Origin: Actinomycetes bacterium
Lineage (GTDB): Bacteria; Actinomycetota; Actinomycetes; Actinomycetales; Actinomycetaceae
Length of the DNA: 26,909 bases
NCBI GenBank assembly: GCA_023389315.1
Contig: JAEWEQ010000036.1
Span: 1-26,909, forward strand
Direction: 5' to 3'
Position 1 is the first letter of the stretch; the number at the start of each line of letters is the position of its first letter. Below the pieces are notes generated by a model. That model saw nothing but the letters and a program-made list of their open reading frames with translations. It did no database searches and was not told the DNA's origin. The position numbers and the translations under genes were made by a program. Below, one piece after another: positions 16,597 through 24,598 of this stretch.

Positions 16597-16628
16597 AAGA
16601 CCGCCAGGTTTACCATCCTGGCGGTCTT
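16597..16628 (+). terminator. Intrinsic terminator of whiB
   Basis: A perfect 12-bp stem, AAGACCGCCAGG (16597-16608) with CCTGGCGGTCTT (16617-16628), encloses an 8-base loop and is followed by TCTATT. This is the clearest intrinsic terminator in the window. It begins 18 bases after the whiB stop. Confidence 0.9.
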
Positions 16629-16740
16629 TCTATTGCCGCATCGCTGCGCCTGCACCCGTCCGTCGGCCACCCGCCGTCCTGCTACCCTTTCGTCGCCCCA
16701 AGTCCAGCACCGCTCTTGCAGACCACTCCCCTGCTCAAAA

Positions 16741-16799
16741 CCCATCGTGAGCAAATAGGCCAACATCCGACCCAAAACTGGCCAAATACCTCACGGTGG
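16741..16799 (+). repeat. 59-bp palindromic dispersed element, copy 1
   Basis: It starts CCCATCGTGAGCAAATAGGC and ends ACCTCACGGTGG. The arms are inverted repeats: outer CCAtCGTGAG with CTCACGgTGG (one G-U type pair) and inner GGCCA with TGGCC, separated by a symmetric AAATA bulge. It is identical to copy 2 at 57 of 59 positions. It lies in the 533-base gap between the whiB terminator and the second LacI gene, with no gene in it. Confidence 0.85.
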
Positions 16800-16884
16800 C
16801 CAACCGCACCCTATTACCCGAGGACGATCCGCCCCGATCCGAACCCACCCATCCTCGCCAACCCGGCCCCAAACCCACCCATTT

Positions 16885-16944
16885 CCCACCGTGAGCAAAT
16901 ACGCCAACATCCGACCCAAAACTGGCCAAATACCTCACGGTGGG
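16885..16944 (+). repeat. 59-bp palindromic dispersed element, copy 2
   Basis: This copy has the same orientation as copy 1, 144 bases downstream, beginning CCCACCGTGAGCAAATACGC. Its outer arms are perfect (CCCACCGTGAG with CTCACGGTGGG), while one inner pair is lost (CGCCA against TGGCC). The stretch between copies 1 and 2 (16800-16884) has CCCACCCAT-like short repeats and no gene. Confidence 0.85.
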
Positions 16945-16974
16945 GATGCGCGGTGGAGCGCGGCAGGGGCGAGG

Positions 16975-17060
16975 GATGGAGTGCGGTGGTGACGGGCGAT
17001 GGAGTGCGGTGGTGACGGGCGATGGAGTGCAGTGGTGACGGGCGATGGAGCGCGGCGGGG
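16975..17060 (+). repeat. 23-bp tandem repeat array
   Basis: There are three full units at 16975-16997, 16998-17020 and 17021-17043, then a partial unit to about 17060. The unit starts GATGGAGTGCGGTGG and ends TGACGGGC. Units one and two are identical and unit three has one change. The array starts 30 bases after palindromic element copy 2 and is non-coding. Confidence 0.9.
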
Positions 17061-17105
17061 ATGTGGGGCGGGGCGGGGGCTACGCGGCGACATCGTAACA
17101 GTTCG

Positions 17106-17130
17106 ATAACGTTTGCTGTTTAAACGTTAT
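17106..17130. promoter_or_regulatory. Operator of the second LacI regulator, overlapping its promoter
   Basis: ATAACGTTT (17106-17114) and AAACGTTAT (17122-17130) form a perfect 9-bp inverted repeat with a 7-base spacer. Each half contains the palindrome AACGTT, 15 bases apart. It lies 33 bases before the LacI start codon and upstream of CATACT (17151-17156), a possible -10. If that -10 is used, transcription would begin at or next to the ATG, giving a leaderless message. Autoregulation is the simplest reading. Confidence 0.65.
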
Positions 17131-17162
17131 AACCGCGGGTTTGATGTGGGCATACTGGGATC

Positions 17163-18233
17163 ATGACTCACCGACGAGTTACCCTGGCCGACGTTGCTGC
17201 ACGCAGCAACGTATCTGTCGCGACCGCTTCCTGCGCGCTCAGCGGCAACCGGGAAGATCGGTTCTCGCCGGAAACCATCAAACGAGTCATCCAAGCCGCC
17301 GACGAACTCGGATACGTCCGAAACCAGGTGGCTTCCTCCCTCAAAGCGGGTCGCACCAGAACCATCGCGCTGTTCTACTCCGCACCGATGGACCGATTCA
17401 TCGAACGCTTCCAACTGGAACTATCAAAACTGCTGTCTAACCAGCGCTACACCTTGGTCGCCATCGCCGTGCTCCCCGACCGCAGTACCCAAATAGATCA
17501 GGCCATGAGTTCAGGCATGTACGACGCCGCGATCTTGGCCTGCGACCCGGCGATCAACTTAGAGTTCGTAAGCCGGCACGCACGCCCGCCGATCCCGGTG
17601 ATGGCGATCAGCCCTGGGGAGGAACTCGACCACTACGACACGGTGATCACCAACGAAGCAAGCGCCATCGAAAAAGCACTGCAATACCTGCTAGATACCG
17701 GCGCGCAGCGAATCGGCTTCGCCTCCCAAACGGAAACCGTACGTGACGCCCACGCCAGCCAACGCTGGCAAGCGTATTGCAACTTCATGGAAAACCGCGG
17801 CCTCACCCCTGAACTGGTGCTCACCTCCGGGAAAGGCATGCACGAAGTTTTCGACGCCGGTATAAAGCTCTTCACCGATGCTCGCGAAACCCCCGCCGCC
17901 ATTTACTGCGATGCCGACCGCGTGGCCATCGGCTTGCTGGTGGCGGCACGCTCTTGCGGACGCAAAATCCCCGAGCAGCTACAGCTGGTTGGTACCGGCG
18001 CCTCCCTGGAGTCGGCGCACACCCAACCGCCGCTCACCACCATTGGACTTTCTGACGAAGCGATCCACACTGCGGTAACGCAACTCATGCAGCGCCTGCG
18101 TTCACCGCAAACCCCAACCCAGGTGCTGCACCTTCCATGGGAAGTCTTCTTACGGGGAACGACCTGGGACCCGGCACCGGCAGACGCCACCAAAAAAGCG
18201 CCGGAACCGAGGACCACACCGAAACCCCCTTAA
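17163..18233 (+). CDS. LacI-family transcriptional regulator (sulfated-sugar operon)
   Basis: This sugar-responsive DNA-binding regulator has 356 residues. The helix-turn-helix begins VTLADVAARSNVSVATASCALSG and the hinge ends ELGYVRNQVASSLKAG; the recognition helix ATASCALSG departs from the usual TVSRVLN pattern, so the operator should differ from common ones. The ligand-binding domain runs from about 68 to 330. A Pro/Lys/Thr-rich tail of about 25 residues follows and is unusual. No strong ribosome site precedes ATG 17163, in keeping with a possible leaderless transcript. It is the first gene of a block with the binding protein, permeases and sulfatase, 84 bases before the binding protein, and a perfect inverted repeat stands in its promoter. 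Confidence 0.9.
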   Translation: MTHRRVTLADVAARSNVSVATASCALSGNREDRFSPETIKRVIQAADELGYVRNQVASSLKAGRTRTIALFYSAPMDRFIERFQLELSKLLSNQRYTLVAIAVLPDRSTQIDQAMSSGMYDAAILACDPAINLEFVSRHARPPIPVMAISPGEELDHYDTVITNEASAIEKALQYLLDTGAQRIGFASQTETVRDAHASQRWQAYCNFMENRGLTPELVLTSGKGMHEVFDAGIKLFTDARETPAAIYCDADRVAIGLLVAARSCGRKIPEQLQLVGTGASLESAHTQPPLTTIGLSDEAIHTAVTQLMQRLRSPQTPTQVLHLPWEVFLRGTTWDPAPADATKKAPEPRTTPKPP

Positions 18234-18317
18234 TTAGAGGAACTCAAGGAAACCCGTCCCCCCGACCACTTCGACAACAACTACAACATCAACCAACAAC
18301 CAACTAGGAGTGCAACG

Positions 18318-19625
18318 ATGCAACGTCCAATCATTAACCGCCGCAACTTCCTCGCCGCCCTCGCCTTCACCGGCGCCACCACGTTGGCGGCCTGCTCCTC
18401 CCCCAAGGGAGTGGGCGGAGCTGAACCCGCTGCTACCGCCACCGCCGGCGGTGTAGAAGGCGACCGCACCGGGAAAGAACTCCTCATCTACATGTCCGCC
18501 GGCCGCGATTACCCGGCCTATCTGAAAGTCGCGGAAGAGTTCGAAAAAGCCCACAACGTGAAAGTCACAGTGCAGTACTACCAGTGGGGTGACCTGCAGC
18601 AAAAACTCACCGCAGATTTCCTCTCCGGCTCCACCCCCGACCTCGTGGAAGAAAACGGTGGCTTCTGGTCCACCCGCTTCGGCCAAGACGGCAACATCAT
18701 GGCGCTCGACCCGTTCCTCGAAAAGGAACCCGGGTTCCTCGACGACTTCGTGGAATCCGGCGTGGAAGTGCGCCAAGAAGGCGGGAAGACCTACGGCATT
18801 CCGCTGCACGTGACCATGGGTGGGTTGGTATTCGCCAACCAAGAAATGCTCGACAAAGCCGGCGTCAAGATGCCCACCACCTGGGATGAGTTCAAAGCCG
18901 CCGCCCAGAAGATCCAAGAAAGTGGCGTGGAGTTCGGCTGCGCCCTCAACAACGACTACTCCTACGGCACCCCGTGGCTGGTGCAAGCGGGTGCGACCTT
19001 CACCAACAGTGACGAACCGCTCTCGCCGGCCGAAGCCGCCACCAAGGCCCTGCAGTTCCAGCAAGACCTGATCTACAAGGACAAGCTCGCCCCCGTCCCG
19101 GTGGCCTCCAACGACTACGCTGCTCCGCGTAAGGTGTTCACTTCCAAGCGCGCTGGTCTGATCATTTCCGGACCGTGGGACATTGGCGCAGTGCGGAAGG
19201 AAGACCCGAACTTCCCGCTGGCCGTGGGTGCCCCGCTGAAGAACGCCGAACATAAGACCACCATCGCGGGCTCCGGCCTGATGATCCCCACCAAGAGCCA
19301 AAACACTGAACTGGCTTGGGAGTTCATCAAGGCCATGACCGCCAAGGACGTCCAAGAGCAGGTCACCAAGGAAGTTGGTATGGCCATGTCCCGTAAGTCT
19401 TGGGCGGAGTCCGACACCGTGAAGAACGACCCGATCGCATCAGTCGTCGCCAAATCCCGCGAATACGCCAGCGCCGTGGACCGCGAGTTCTGGGCCAGCG
19501 AAAACATGGCGAAGATCGCCGATGCGCAAAAGGCGATGTACGAAGAGGTGATCCTCAACGGTAAGGAACCCGGACCGCAGGTGGACAACTTCAACAAGAC
19601 CGTTGCTGGTTTGCTCAAGAACTGA
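18318..19625 (+). CDS. Sugar-binding lipoprotein of ABC importer with Tat-type signal
   Basis: This extracytoplasmic receptor for a sugar importer has 435 residues. The signal contains a twin-arginine motif, NRRNFLAAL, and a lipobox LAAC with Cys26, so it should be exported folded by Tat and lipid-anchored. The mature domain shows family-1 binding-protein markers: LLIYMSAGRDYPAYLKVAEEFEKAH, GSTPDLVEENGGFW, GIPLHVTMGGLVFANQEMLDKAG, TTWDEFKAAAQKI, and FTSKRAGLIISGPWDI. ATG at 18318 has AGGAG upstream. The first permease follows 18 bases after. Linkage to a sulfatase suggests a sulfated mono- or oligosaccharide as ligand (inference). Confidence 0.92.
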   Translation: MQRPIINRRNFLAALAFTGATTLAACSSPKGVGGAEPAATATAGGVEGDRTGKELLIYMSAGRDYPAYLKVAEEFEKAHNVKVTVQYYQWGDLQQKLTADFLSGSTPDLVEENGGFWSTRFGQDGNIMALDPFLEKEPGFLDDFVESGVEVRQEGGKTYGIPLHVTMGGLVFANQEMLDKAGVKMPTTWDEFKAAAQKIQESGVEFGCALNNDYSYGTPWLVQAGATFTNSDEPLSPAEAATKALQFQQDLIYKDKLAPVPVASNDYAAPRKVFTSKRAGLIISGPWDIGAVRKEDPNFPLAVGAPLKNAEHKTTIAGSGLMIPTKSQNTELAWEFIKAMTAKDVQEQVTKEVGMAMSRKSWAESDTVKNDPIASVVAKSREYASAVDREFWASENMAKIADAQKAMYEEVILNGKEPGPQVDNFNKTVAGLLKN

Positions 19626-19643
19626 GCGCTCTAGGAACTTTCC

Positions 19644-20534
19644 ATGAGTTCAACTCCACGTCGTCGGCGAATGGGAGGGATGCGGCGGCGCCAAATGCGC
19701 ACCGCCTATCTCTTCCTTTCCCCGGCTATCTTGTACTTCGCGCTGTTCATGTTCTGGCCGCTGTACGAAGAGTTCCTGCTTTCGTTCACCCGCGGCTTCA
19801 CCACCCTGCGCCCCGTGGGGTGGGAGAACTACACCTCGTTGCTGTATGACCCAGACGTACGCAACGCCTTCACTATCACCGTCATTTACGCCACCTGCTC
19901 CCTGGTCATCGGAGCGGCCCTGGGCCTGATATTGGCATTGATTCTGAATCAAAATTTCCGAGGACGGACCCTGGCCCGCACCATGATCCTGACCCCCTAC
20001 ATGACGTCGATTGCCATTGTGGGTCTGATGTGGCGCAATATTTTGGACCCCACCACCGGCATCCTCAACAGCCTTTTGAGCACCATGGGTCTGCCCACCC
20101 AACAGTGGCTGAGTACCGCCCCCTTGGCGACCCTGGTGGGAATCACCGTGTGGCAGGAATCTGGGTACTTCATGCTGTTGTTCCTAGCGGGCCTACAGGG
20201 CTTGGATCCGCAAGTTTACGAAGCGGCCCGCATCGACGGGGCGGGGCCGTGGCGCCGATTTTGGTCCCTCACCTTGCCACTGCTGGCACCCACCACGCTG
20301 TTCGTGGGGCTGGTGGGGATGATCTCCACCCTGCAGCAGTTCGGCTTGCCGTATTTGGTCACTAACGGTGGTCCCGGTACCGCCACCAGCTTGTACGTCT
20401 ACCAGGTTTACCGCGAGACCTTCCAGTCGGGGAACCTTGGTTACGCTTCCGCCATGAGCTTCCTGTTCTTGGTGGTGATCATGGCGCTCAGTATCGTCCA
20501 GATCAAAGCCGGCCAACGTAAGGAGGCATTATGA
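19644..20534 (+). CDS. Carbohydrate ABC transporter permease, MalF/UgpA type
   Basis: This first inner-membrane subunit of the second sugar importer has 296 residues and six predicted helices after a very basic N-terminus (PRRRRMGGMRRRQ). The EAA docking loop is at about 193-216 (YEAARIDGAGPWRRFW then LPLLAP). The conserved LVTNGGPGTATSLYVYQVY region is near the C-terminus. ATG at 19644 has AGGA seven bases upstream. Its stop overlaps the next permease start by four bases (ATGA). No ATPase gene is in the operon. Confidence 0.92.
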   Translation: MSSTPRRRRMGGMRRRQMRTAYLFLSPAILYFALFMFWPLYEEFLLSFTRGFTTLRPVGWENYTSLLYDPDVRNAFTITVIYATCSLVIGAALGLILALILNQNFRGRTLARTMILTPYMTSIAIVGLMWRNILDPTTGILNSLLSTMGLPTQQWLSTAPLATLVGITVWQESGYFMLLFLAGLQGLDPQVYEAARIDGAGPWRRFWSLTLPLLAPTTLFVGLVGMISTLQQFGLPYLVTNGGPGTATSLYVYQVYRETFQSGNLGYASAMSFLFLVVIMALSIVQIKAGQRKEAL

Positions 20535-21445
20535 GCACCGCTCCCGCTCCCCTGGCTCCGGCACTGGACGCCAAGGAGGATGCGCGCGCCAAGAAACGCC
20601 ACCGTCCTCGCCAAATGGCACAAGACGAACTCTTCCCCGGAGCGCGCCTGCTGTCGCTCGTGCTGGTTTGGATCGTGGCCTTGATCTGCGTGGCCCCCCT
20701 GGTTTACATGGTGTTCCTAGCGTTCCAATCGGATGCGGAAGTAGCTGGCGGCTCCGCCGTGGTATTCCCGCAAGAGTGGCAGTGGGAGAACATCCCGCGC
20801 CTGTTCGAAGCCGCACCCTTTGGCCGTTTCCTGTTCAACTCGGTGCTGGTGGCGGGGCTGATTACGCTTTCCCACCTGACCTTCGCACCGCTAGTGGGCT
20901 ACGTGTTCGCCAAGTTCGACTTCCCCGGCAAAACCTTGTTCTTCATCATGATTCTTTCCACCATGATGATCCCCTTGTTCGTTCGTATGATCCCGCTGTA
21001 CGTGTGGTTTTCCCGCATCGGCTGGCTAAATACGTACCAGGGTCTGGTGATGCCGTTTTTGATGAGTGCGTTCTCCATTTTCCTCATGCGTCAGTTCATT
21101 TCCGGGGTCCCGGATTCGCTGATTGAGGCCGCCCGCGTGGATGGGGCGAACGAGTTCCGCATTTACTGGTCGATCATCTTGCCGCAAACCAAGTCGGCGC
21201 TCACGGTGTTGGGGTTATTCACGTTCGTGTTCCAGATGAACGAGTTCTTGTGGCCGTTGATCGCAACTTCGTCTGAATCCATGCGCACCATCACCATTGG
21301 GTTGTCGATCTTCCGCGGGGAGAGTTTCACCGCGTGGAACCTGACCGCCATGGGTTCACTGATGCTGTTCTTGCCGGTCTGCCTGCTGTTCGTGCTCACC
21401 CAAAAGCACATCGTGCAGGGTATTGCGATGACAGGGATTAAGTAA
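20531..21445 (+). CDS. Carbohydrate ABC transporter permease, MalG/UgpE type
   Basis: This second inner-membrane subunit of the same importer has 304 residues and a polar N-terminal tail of about 38 residues before helix one. The EAA loop is at about 199-222 (IEAARVDGANEFRIYW then LPQTKS). It ends with FVLTQKHIVQGIAMTGIK, the usual C-terminus of this group. AGGAGG lies five bases before the overlapping ATG. Only one base separates its stop from the sulfatase ATG, so the sulfatase is co-transcribed with the transporter. Confidence 0.92.
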   Translation: MSTAPAPLAPALDAKEDARAKKRHRPRQMAQDELFPGARLLSLVLVWIVALICVAPLVYMVFLAFQSDAEVAGGSAVVFPQEWQWENIPRLFEAAPFGRFLFNSVLVAGLITLSHLTFAPLVGYVFAKFDFPGKTLFFIMILSTMMIPLFVRMIPLYVWFSRIGWLNTYQGLVMPFLMSAFSIFLMRQFISGVPDSLIEAARVDGANEFRIYWSIILPQTKSALTVLGLFTFVFQMNEFLWPLIATSSESMRTITIGLSIFRGESFTAWNLTAMGSLMLFLPVCLLFVLTQKHIVQGIAMTGIK

Positions 21446-21446
21446 G

Positions 21447-23177
21447 ATGCGCCTTTCTGAAGCTTCCAGACATACCGCGAAGTCTCGCGATCCGCGCCCC
21501 TCGTCCTCGCCTGAGATGCACGAGGACGGGGCGGGCCTTGGAAACAGCCGGCCCCGTCCCAACGTGGTACTGATTTGCGTTGATCAGTGGCGCGGCGATT
21601 GCCTATCCAGCCAGGGACACCCGGATGTGGAAACCCCGTATCTGGATTTCTTGGTTGGTAATGGGGCGAGCGCCACCAACGCTTACGCCGCTTCCCCCAC
21701 CTGCGTGCCGGCGCGTATGAGCCTGATGACTGGGCTCAGCCCGCAAACGCACCGCCGGGTGGGTTACCAAGATGGTGTCACTTTCGACATTGAACACACC
21801 TTGCCCGGTGAGTTCAAGGCTGCGGGCTACCACACGCAGGCGATCGGGAAGATGCATTATTGGCCCGAACGCAACCGCATTGGGTTTGATGACGTTAAGC
21901 TCCACGATGGTTACTTGCACTATTCGCGTGACCGCGAGCGCGACCCTGCCTGGTATGACGACTACCTGGTGTGGTTGCGTGAGCAAGAAGGCACCAGTGC
22001 GGTGGAGGACTATTTGGATAATGGGGTGGAGTGTAACTCGGTGGTGGCCCGCCCGTGGGATAAAGCGGAACGCCTGCACCCCACTAACTGGGTGGTGAGT
22101 GAAGCGATCCGCTGGATGTACCGGCGCGACCCCACCTGCCCGTTCTTCCTCTACCTGTCATTCCACCGTCCGCACGCGCCGTACGACCCGCCGCAGTGGG
22201 CGTTTGACCGCTACGACACGGGGCAGTTGCGCGAGCCTGCAGTGGGTGATTGGGCGGATCCGCTGATGGCGTCGGAGCAACGCAACTGGGATCCGACTGC
22301 GCATGCGGCGGTGTACCGTCCTCGCGATATTCAACGCGCTATGGCCGGGTATTACGGGCATATGACGCATATCGATGGGCAGATTTCCCGGTTCGTGCAG
22401 GCGGTTGGGGAGTTCAACGAGATTCCCAATACGTATTTCGTGTTCGTCTCTGACCACGGCGACATGATGGGTGATCACCATTTGTGGCGCAAGGGCTACC
22501 CGTATGAGGGTTCGGCGCGCGTGCCGCTGGTGATCGCGGGCCCGGGGATCGCGCCGGGGACCACTATCGAGCAGGTGGTGGAACTGCGTGACCTGATGCC
22601 AACGTTGCTGGATTTGGCGGGTTTGCCGGTGCCGGAGTCGGTGGAAGGGCGCTCGTTGGTGCCGTTCCTTATGGGTGCCGAGGGCGGTGCGACTGCCCCG
22701 GCTACCCCGGGTGCCGGGGGCGACGCGGGTGCGGGTTCCGAGGGCGACGCGGGTGCGGGTTCCGAGGGCGGTGCGGCTGCCCCGGCTACCCCGGGTGCCG
22801 AGGGCGACGCGGGCGACGCCAGTACTGCTTCCCCCGCTACCTCCACCCCAGCGCCGTGGCGCGAATACTTGCACGGCGAACACGCACTGTTTGGCCAGTC
22901 GATCCATTGGATCCGCTTTAGCCACTACAAGTACGTGTGGTTCTCCACCTGGGATGAGTACCAGTTGTTTGACCTCGACGCTGATCCGCAAGAGCTACAC
23001 AACGTGGTGGATCAGGGCGACTACCAGCAGGTGCGCGACCAGGCGCACGGCTACCTCGTGGCCGAGTTGCGCGGCCGGGAGGAAGGCTTCGTGGACGAAA
23101 ACGGCAACCTGACCGCTGGGCGCCCCGTCGGCAACGTGCTGAGTGAGAGCCACCAGCCCCAACCCGAAGGCCGCTAA
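21447..23177 (+). CDS. Type I formylglycine sulfatase, cytoplasmic
   Basis: This sulfate-ester hydrolase has 576 residues. The modification site is SPTCVPARMSLMTG: Cys86 in C-x-P-x-R should be oxidised to formylglycine, and Arg90 supports the active site. Metal ligands are visible in LICVDQWRGD (Asp46) and FVSDHGDMMGDHHLW. The C-terminus carries the family's LFDLDADPQELHNV box. There is no signal peptide, so the substrate must be imported, consistent with the transporter genes directly upstream. No formylglycine-generating enzyme or anSME gene is in the window. A Gly/Ala-rich repetitive insertion occupies about residues 411-457. The first 38 residues are unconserved, and ATG at residue 24 is an alternative start. 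The substrate cannot be named; a sulfated host-glycan sugar is plausible. Confidence 0.88.
   Translation: MRLSEASRHTAKSRDPRPSSSPEMHEDGAGLGNSRPRPNVVLICVDQWRGDCLSSQGHPDVETPYLDFLVGNGASATNAYAASPTCVPARMSLMTGLSPQTHRRVGYQDGVTFDIEHTLPGEFKAAGYHTQAIGKMHYWPERNRIGFDDVKLHDGYLHYSRDRERDPAWYDDYLVWLREQEGTSAVEDYLDNGVECNSVVARPWDKAERLHPTNWVVSEAIRWMYRRDPTCPFFLYLSFHRPHAPYDPPQWAFDRYDTGQLREPAVGDWADPLMASEQRNWDPTAHAAVYRPRDIQRAMAGYYGHMTHIDGQISRFVQAVGEFNEIPNTYFVFVSDHGDMMGDHHLWRKGYPYEGSARVPLVIAGPGIAPGTTIEQVVELRDLMPTLLDLAGLPVPESVEGRSLVPFLMGAEGGATAPATPGAGGDAGAGSEGDAGAGSEGGAAAPATPGAEGDAGDASTASPATSTPAPWREYLHGEHALFGQSIHWIRFSHYKYVWFSTWDEYQLFDLDADPQELHNVVDQGDYQQVRDQAHGYLVAELRGREEGFVDENGNLTAGRPVGNVLSESHQPQPEGR
22677..22818 (+). 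repeat. Repeat insertion inside the sulfatase gene
   Basis: The block encodes repeated GAGSEGDAGAGSEGG-like and APATPGA units. A 27-base unit starting GAGGGCGACGCGGGTGCGGG is tandem, and a longer unit encoding APATPGA occurs at about 22692 and 22779. All copies stay in frame. It falls between the sulfatase catalytic part and its C-terminal region. Confidence 0.85.
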
Positions 23178-23183
23178 TCCCCC

Positions 23184-23237
23184 ACTGCTACCGGGCGGGT
23201 TCGGTGTTCTCCTGAGCACCGCCCGCCCGGTAGTAGT
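23184..23237. terminator. Bidirectional terminator between sulfatase and membrane-protein genes
   Basis: CTACCGGGCGGG (23188-23199) pairs perfectly with CCCGCCCGGTAG (23222-23233). Beyond one mismatch the stem extends by ACT/AGT to 16-bp arms, and inner CGGTG/CACCG (23202-23206, 23217-23221) adds five pairs. It sits across the ends of two convergent genes only 10 bases apart, and its left arm includes the stop codon of the minus-strand gene. Confidence 0.75.
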
Positions 23238-24546
23238 GTTTAATGGCTAGCGCCTGCTCCACTTCCCTATCCAGGTCAGCTTTGAGACTGCGGGCGTAGA
23301 AATCATCGGTGGCCGAGGCGCCCGCAAAACTGAGCGCCGCCACCGCCGCCAGCAGCGAACACACCTTCACATACGCCACCGTCAGCGGCAGTGTCACGTC
23401 ATTGACGGTGAAATACTGCACCGGCATTTGGGTCCATTTACTCTCCGTCACCGCAGGAATCGCCGCCACCGAGAATCCCAGCAAGAATACCCATACCACG
23501 AGGGCGAACAGCAGCGCTTGCCACAGCTGCGCCACTGCCTGCAAGACCACCAGATTAATGGTTTCCAACCGCGTCACCGGGACCGAGGACGTTCCCGTGG
23601 GGGAAGTGTCAGGCTGTGACTTCGCGACCGTCCTCGGGAATGGAAAGACGTCTGTTATGAGGTCGCGGTGGGCACCCAAGTCCACGCCCTGTGCGACTAG
23701 GTCTTTGACTCGGTCGGCGGTGGTGAAGACGACCAGCGCTAGGGCCAGGGCCAGGAGGATCGCCAGCACGGACGCTAAGCGCTGGGCAGACATGGCGGCG
23801 GTGACTTGCCAGGTTTCGGCAGAAAAGTAAGCGAAAAGGAAGGTCAAGATGGTGATCGGCAGGGCTTTGGCGGCGAGCGGCACGGCGGTCGAAACTTGGT
23901 TGCGAGCCCGCTGCCAGGCGCTGGCCAGCACCGCCCCGACCCCGACCTTCACCACTGCCAGAGCCACCAGGACGAGGACGATGCGCGCCGCCATCCAACC
24001 CAGGATGCGCAGCGGGTGGGAGGAGAAAACGCCGGAGAAGTCAGCCAACAGGCGTGCGATCAGGGGTGCGGTGACGAACCCCGCCAGGGATACGACCCCC
24101 AGCCAGGTGCGCACTTTTTCGCGTTGACGTGACACTACCCAAGCCAGCAGCAGGCTCAGTAGGAGGCCAGCGACCGGCACCACCAAGGTTGCTAGGGCTA
24201 CGAACTCAGCGAAGGTACTGTCCGCGTTGGCGGCCCCGGAGGACGCGGGTCGGTCCAAAACATCGAACAGCGGTGAGCGCAGGATGAAAGCCATGAGCGC
24301 TGAGGTGATAAGGATCGACACCTGTGCCACCACCGCGAAGGTTGCGGTTGGAGCCAGGCGCGCCACCAGGTTGCGCGGGTGGGCATGGCGGGGCGCGAAG
24401 GCCGGCAGGCCGTGGCTGATGAACCAACCGGCGACCGCCCGGCTGACCGCCACCTGACTCACCGCCACTTTGGTGCCGTCGTCCATGTTTCGGGGGTTGA
24501 GGCCGCGCGGCGTGGATCGGCGGCTTTTGTACGGCTTAGAACTCAA
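23188..24546 (-). CDS. Multi-pass membrane protein of unknown function
   Basis: I do not recognise a family. It has 452 residues with a basic, serine-rich N-terminus and about eight or nine hydrophobic segments, at roughly 70-92, 112-135, 147-168, 183-210, 230-247, 258-280, 335-370 and 388-410. A cytoplasmic-looking loop near 290-325 is rich in Thr, Ser and Pro, and the C-terminal 45 residues are charged (FYARSLKADLDREVEQALAIKHYYR). The start is TTG at 24546 because AAAGGAAG lies seven bases upstream; ATG at residue 21 lacks a ribosome site. It is a single gene, convergent with the sulfatase. Signs of a transporter family (ATP sites, EAA loop, conserved charged helices) were not seen. Confidence 0.75.
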   Translation of the reverse strand: MSSKPYKSRRSTPRGLNPRNMDDGTKVAVSQVAVSRAVAGWFISHGLPAFAPRHAHPRNLVARLAPTATFAVVAQVSILITSALMAFILRSPLFDVLDRPASSGAANADSTFAEFVALATLVVPVAGLLLSLLLAWVVSRQREKVRTWLGVVSLAGFVTAPLIARLLADFSGVFSSHPLRILGWMAARIVLVLVALAVVKVGVGAVLASAWQRARNQVSTAVPLAAKALPITILTFLFAYFSAETWQVTAAMSAQRLASVLAILLALALALVVFTTADRVKDLVAQGVDLGAHRDLITDVFPFPRTVAKSQPDTSPTGTSSVPVTRLETINLVVLQAVAQLWQALLFALVVWVFLLGFSVAAIPAVTESKWTQMPVQYFTVNDVTLPLTVAYVKVCSLLAAVAALSFAGASATDDFYARSLKADLDREVEQALAIKHYYRAGGAQENTEPAR

Positions 24547-24598
24547 TTATTAGCTTCCTTTTGCTCCTTAACCTGCCCCGGGCACCCCGCTCCATCCA

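Noticed and set aside
16716..17015. Open frame across the palindromic copies and tandem array
   Set aside because: Its amino acid repeats come directly from DNA repeats; there is no ribosome site or domain.
16741..17043. Repeats as a CRISPR array
   Set aside because: Copies are a 59-bp pair 144 bases apart and a spacerless 23-bp tandem array; no cas genes are present.
18234..19355. Long minus-strand open frame (373 codons) opposite the second binding protein
   Set aside because: It lies antisense to a clear lipoprotein gene with ribosome site and family motifs; its translation is His/Gly/Val-rich shadow sequence without domain features.
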